From the NCBI GenBank assembly GCA_017508345.1, contig JAFVZD010000090.1, forward strand, positions 1 through 7,166: a stretch of 7,166 nucleotides of DNA, written 5' to 3'. The notes beneath the pieces are model-generated. The model did no database searches and had not been told where the DNA came from. It saw only the letters and a list, made by a program, of their open reading frames with translations. How positions within the stretch are numbered: position 1 is the stretch's first letter; each line of letters starts with the position of its first letter. The DNA comes from Clostridia bacterium (lineage in GTDB: Bacteria; Bacillota_A; Clostridia; Christensenellales; UBA1242). Shown here piece by piece: positions 6,187 to 7,166 of the stretch. A program made the translations under genes and the position numbers.

Positions 6187-7166
6187 ATGCAAAAACTTAC
6201 CAAACATCGTTCTAATCGCTATGAACTTTTTGTGAGGTTTTTATTAAGTATTATATTGGGAGTGTCTGTATTGTTTAGCTTCGCTATGCCTACATACTCA
6301 TTCTCATCCAATCACGCAGTTAGCGCAGATACACAGACTACACAGCCTCAGGATGCATCCGGTACTCCATCCGCTAGCACAGATTCATCATCCGCTAGCG
6401 ATTTAGATGATCTAGCCAATCTGCTTCCATCAGACTCGTATTCGCCCTCACAGGATACATCCACGGGCCCAGTAGATGACACCATCGTTGGCATCAATGC
6501 CACTACTAGAAACGTCATAGCAGGTCGAGCTAGTTCTACTATATGTAAGATATATGGTCGTACATTTACAAAAAACAATGATGAATTTGCTCTTTGTGGC
6601 TATATTTATAATGGAAAATATACTGGTCCACTACTGGTAGGTCGTACAGCAGACTCCGTTGCATACAAGCAAACGCATGATACAACATTATGTACTTATG
6701 CAGGCAAAACTACCTATGCAGGTTACGAATGGTACTATTCATCTGCTGGATACTGGATGGAAGGTAATTATAACGATGAAGCTAATCTTAATAGATACAA
6801 AATATCAAATTCCAATCATGAGGCTGCAGCCCAAAACCTAATTGCTCAAGTATATGGTGGATTTAGTACTATGCCTTCATCAAGTGGGACATTCAAGGGT
6901 GGGTATTTCAAGGCAAGTACTGCCTCATTATCCGATCTATCAGTTCCAGCCCACAGCTCAGTTGTCCTATATATCCCAAAAAATATCACACTTACAGTTA
7001 CTGGCTCTGCGACAAAGGCTGCAATATATTTGCCTAGCACATCCAATCTAATTGTAACAGGACCCGGAACCCTTGTTGCTACAGGAGGTTCGGGTGGTGC
7101 AGGTGGCGGTGGTGGTGGTGGAACAGCTGGAACTGGTTATGCATGGGGGATTCCAGGAAAAGGTGG
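6187..7166 (+). CDS. Secreted glycine-rich surface protein, 3'-truncated by the window end
   Basis: From ATG 6187 the frame stays open for 326 codons to the window edge. AGGAGG at 6175-6180 is an ideal ribosome-binding site. I recognise no named family. Residues 1-18 are basic (QKLTKHRSNRY), about 19-34 are hydrophobic (LLSIILGVSVLFSFAM), and AVSA followed by D48 gives a likely signal-peptidase site after A47. Residues 48-98 are a Ser/Thr/Asp/Pro-rich linker without predicted structure. Residues about 115-215 form a domain rich in Tyr and Trp with cysteines C120, C137 and C169. From about 235, short beta-like strands appear (VVLYIPKNITLTVTG, then NLIVTGPGTLVATG), leading into a Gly-rich segment with seven consecutive Gly at 306-312. 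This resembles large surface proteins with beta-helix and glycine-rich repeats, so the full protein is probably much longer. Its C-terminus, and thus any cell-wall anchor, is not visible. It has its own promoter. Confidence 0.85.
   Translation, partial: MQKLTKHRSNRYELFVRFLLSIILGVSVLFSFAMPTYSFSSNHAVSADTQTTQPQDASGTPSASTDSSSASDLDDLANLLPSDSYSPSQDTSTGPVDDTIVGINATTRNVIAGRASSTICKIYGRTFTKNNDEFALCGYIYNGKYTGPLLVGRTADSVAYKQTHDTTLCTYAGKTTYAGYEWYYSSAGYWMEGNYNDEANLNRYKISNSNHEAAAQNLIAQVYGGFSTMPSSSGTFKGGYFKASTASLSDLSVPAHSSVVLYIPKNITLTVTGSATKAAIYLPSTSNLIVTGPGTLVATGGSGGAGGGGGGGTAGTGYAWGIPGKG
6369..6399 (+). repeat. 21-base direct repeat in the Ser-rich linker
   Basis: ATCCGCTAGC occurs at 6369-6378 and again at 6390-6399, 21 bases (7 codons) apart, encoding two similar Ser/Ala/Asp units. 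This is typical of linker growth by slippage or unequal exchange. Confidence 0.6.
7084..7122 (+). repeat. GGT-type codon run encoding the poly-glycine stretch
   Basis: Twelve of thirteen codons here begin with G and eleven are GGN, mostly GGT, giving residues 300-312. The coding strand therefore carries many closely spaced GG pairs in otherwise AT-rich DNA. Confidence 0.8.

Noticed and set aside
6659..7051. Two short plus-strand frames (6659-6841 and 6842-7051)
   Set aside because: Both are out of frame within the open reading frame from 6187, which has the promoter, ribosome-binding site, signal peptide and continuous coding sense.

Overview
All recognisable genes in this AT-rich window lie on the plus strand. 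The alanyl-tRNA synthetase at the left is the compact form: it ends at the editing domain and lacks both the beta-barrel subdomain and the C-terminal C-Ala domain. From memory this form is typical of Candidate Phyla Radiation (Patescibacteria) genomes and of some other compact lineages. TrxB and GlmM, by contrast, look like ordinary bacterial and rather Clostridia/Bacillota-like proteins. I therefore leave the host as either a Patescibacterium or a reduced-genome Bacillota-like bacterium; the window alone does not settle it. The standard bacterial code fits: no long gene has an in-frame TGA, tryptophan is always TGG, and one gene ends in TGA.

Layout. (1) Positions 3-89 hold the last 28 codons of an unidentified upstream gene. 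(2) alaS (103-1908) follows 13 bases later with no promoter of its own that I can see, and ends in a strong terminator. (3) A well-formed promoter drives a single-gene unit, 2038-3543. It encodes a membrane-anchored 501-residue protein whose C-terminal half is a regular beta-solenoid with glycines every 9 residues (DUF4097-like). A terminator closes the unit. (4) An extended -10 promoter drives trxB (3658-4587) and, 25 bases on, glmM (start corrected to TTG 4613, end 5953), closed by a GC-rich terminator. (5) After a 233-base AT-rich spacer with a second extended -10 promoter, a secreted protein starts at ATG 6187 and is still open at the window end (326 codons seen). It has a signal peptide, a Ser/Thr/Asp-rich linker, an aromatic-rich domain, the beginning of a beta-rich region and a run of seven glycines.

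Functionally, three genes are housekeeping: translation (alaS), thiol redox (trxB) and the cell-wall precursor pathway (glmM). Two encode cell-surface or exported proteins of unknown role. These two are the most novel content. I see no CRISPR array, insertion sequence, phage gene, tRNA or known defence system, and nothing that compels the claim of a new multi-gene system.
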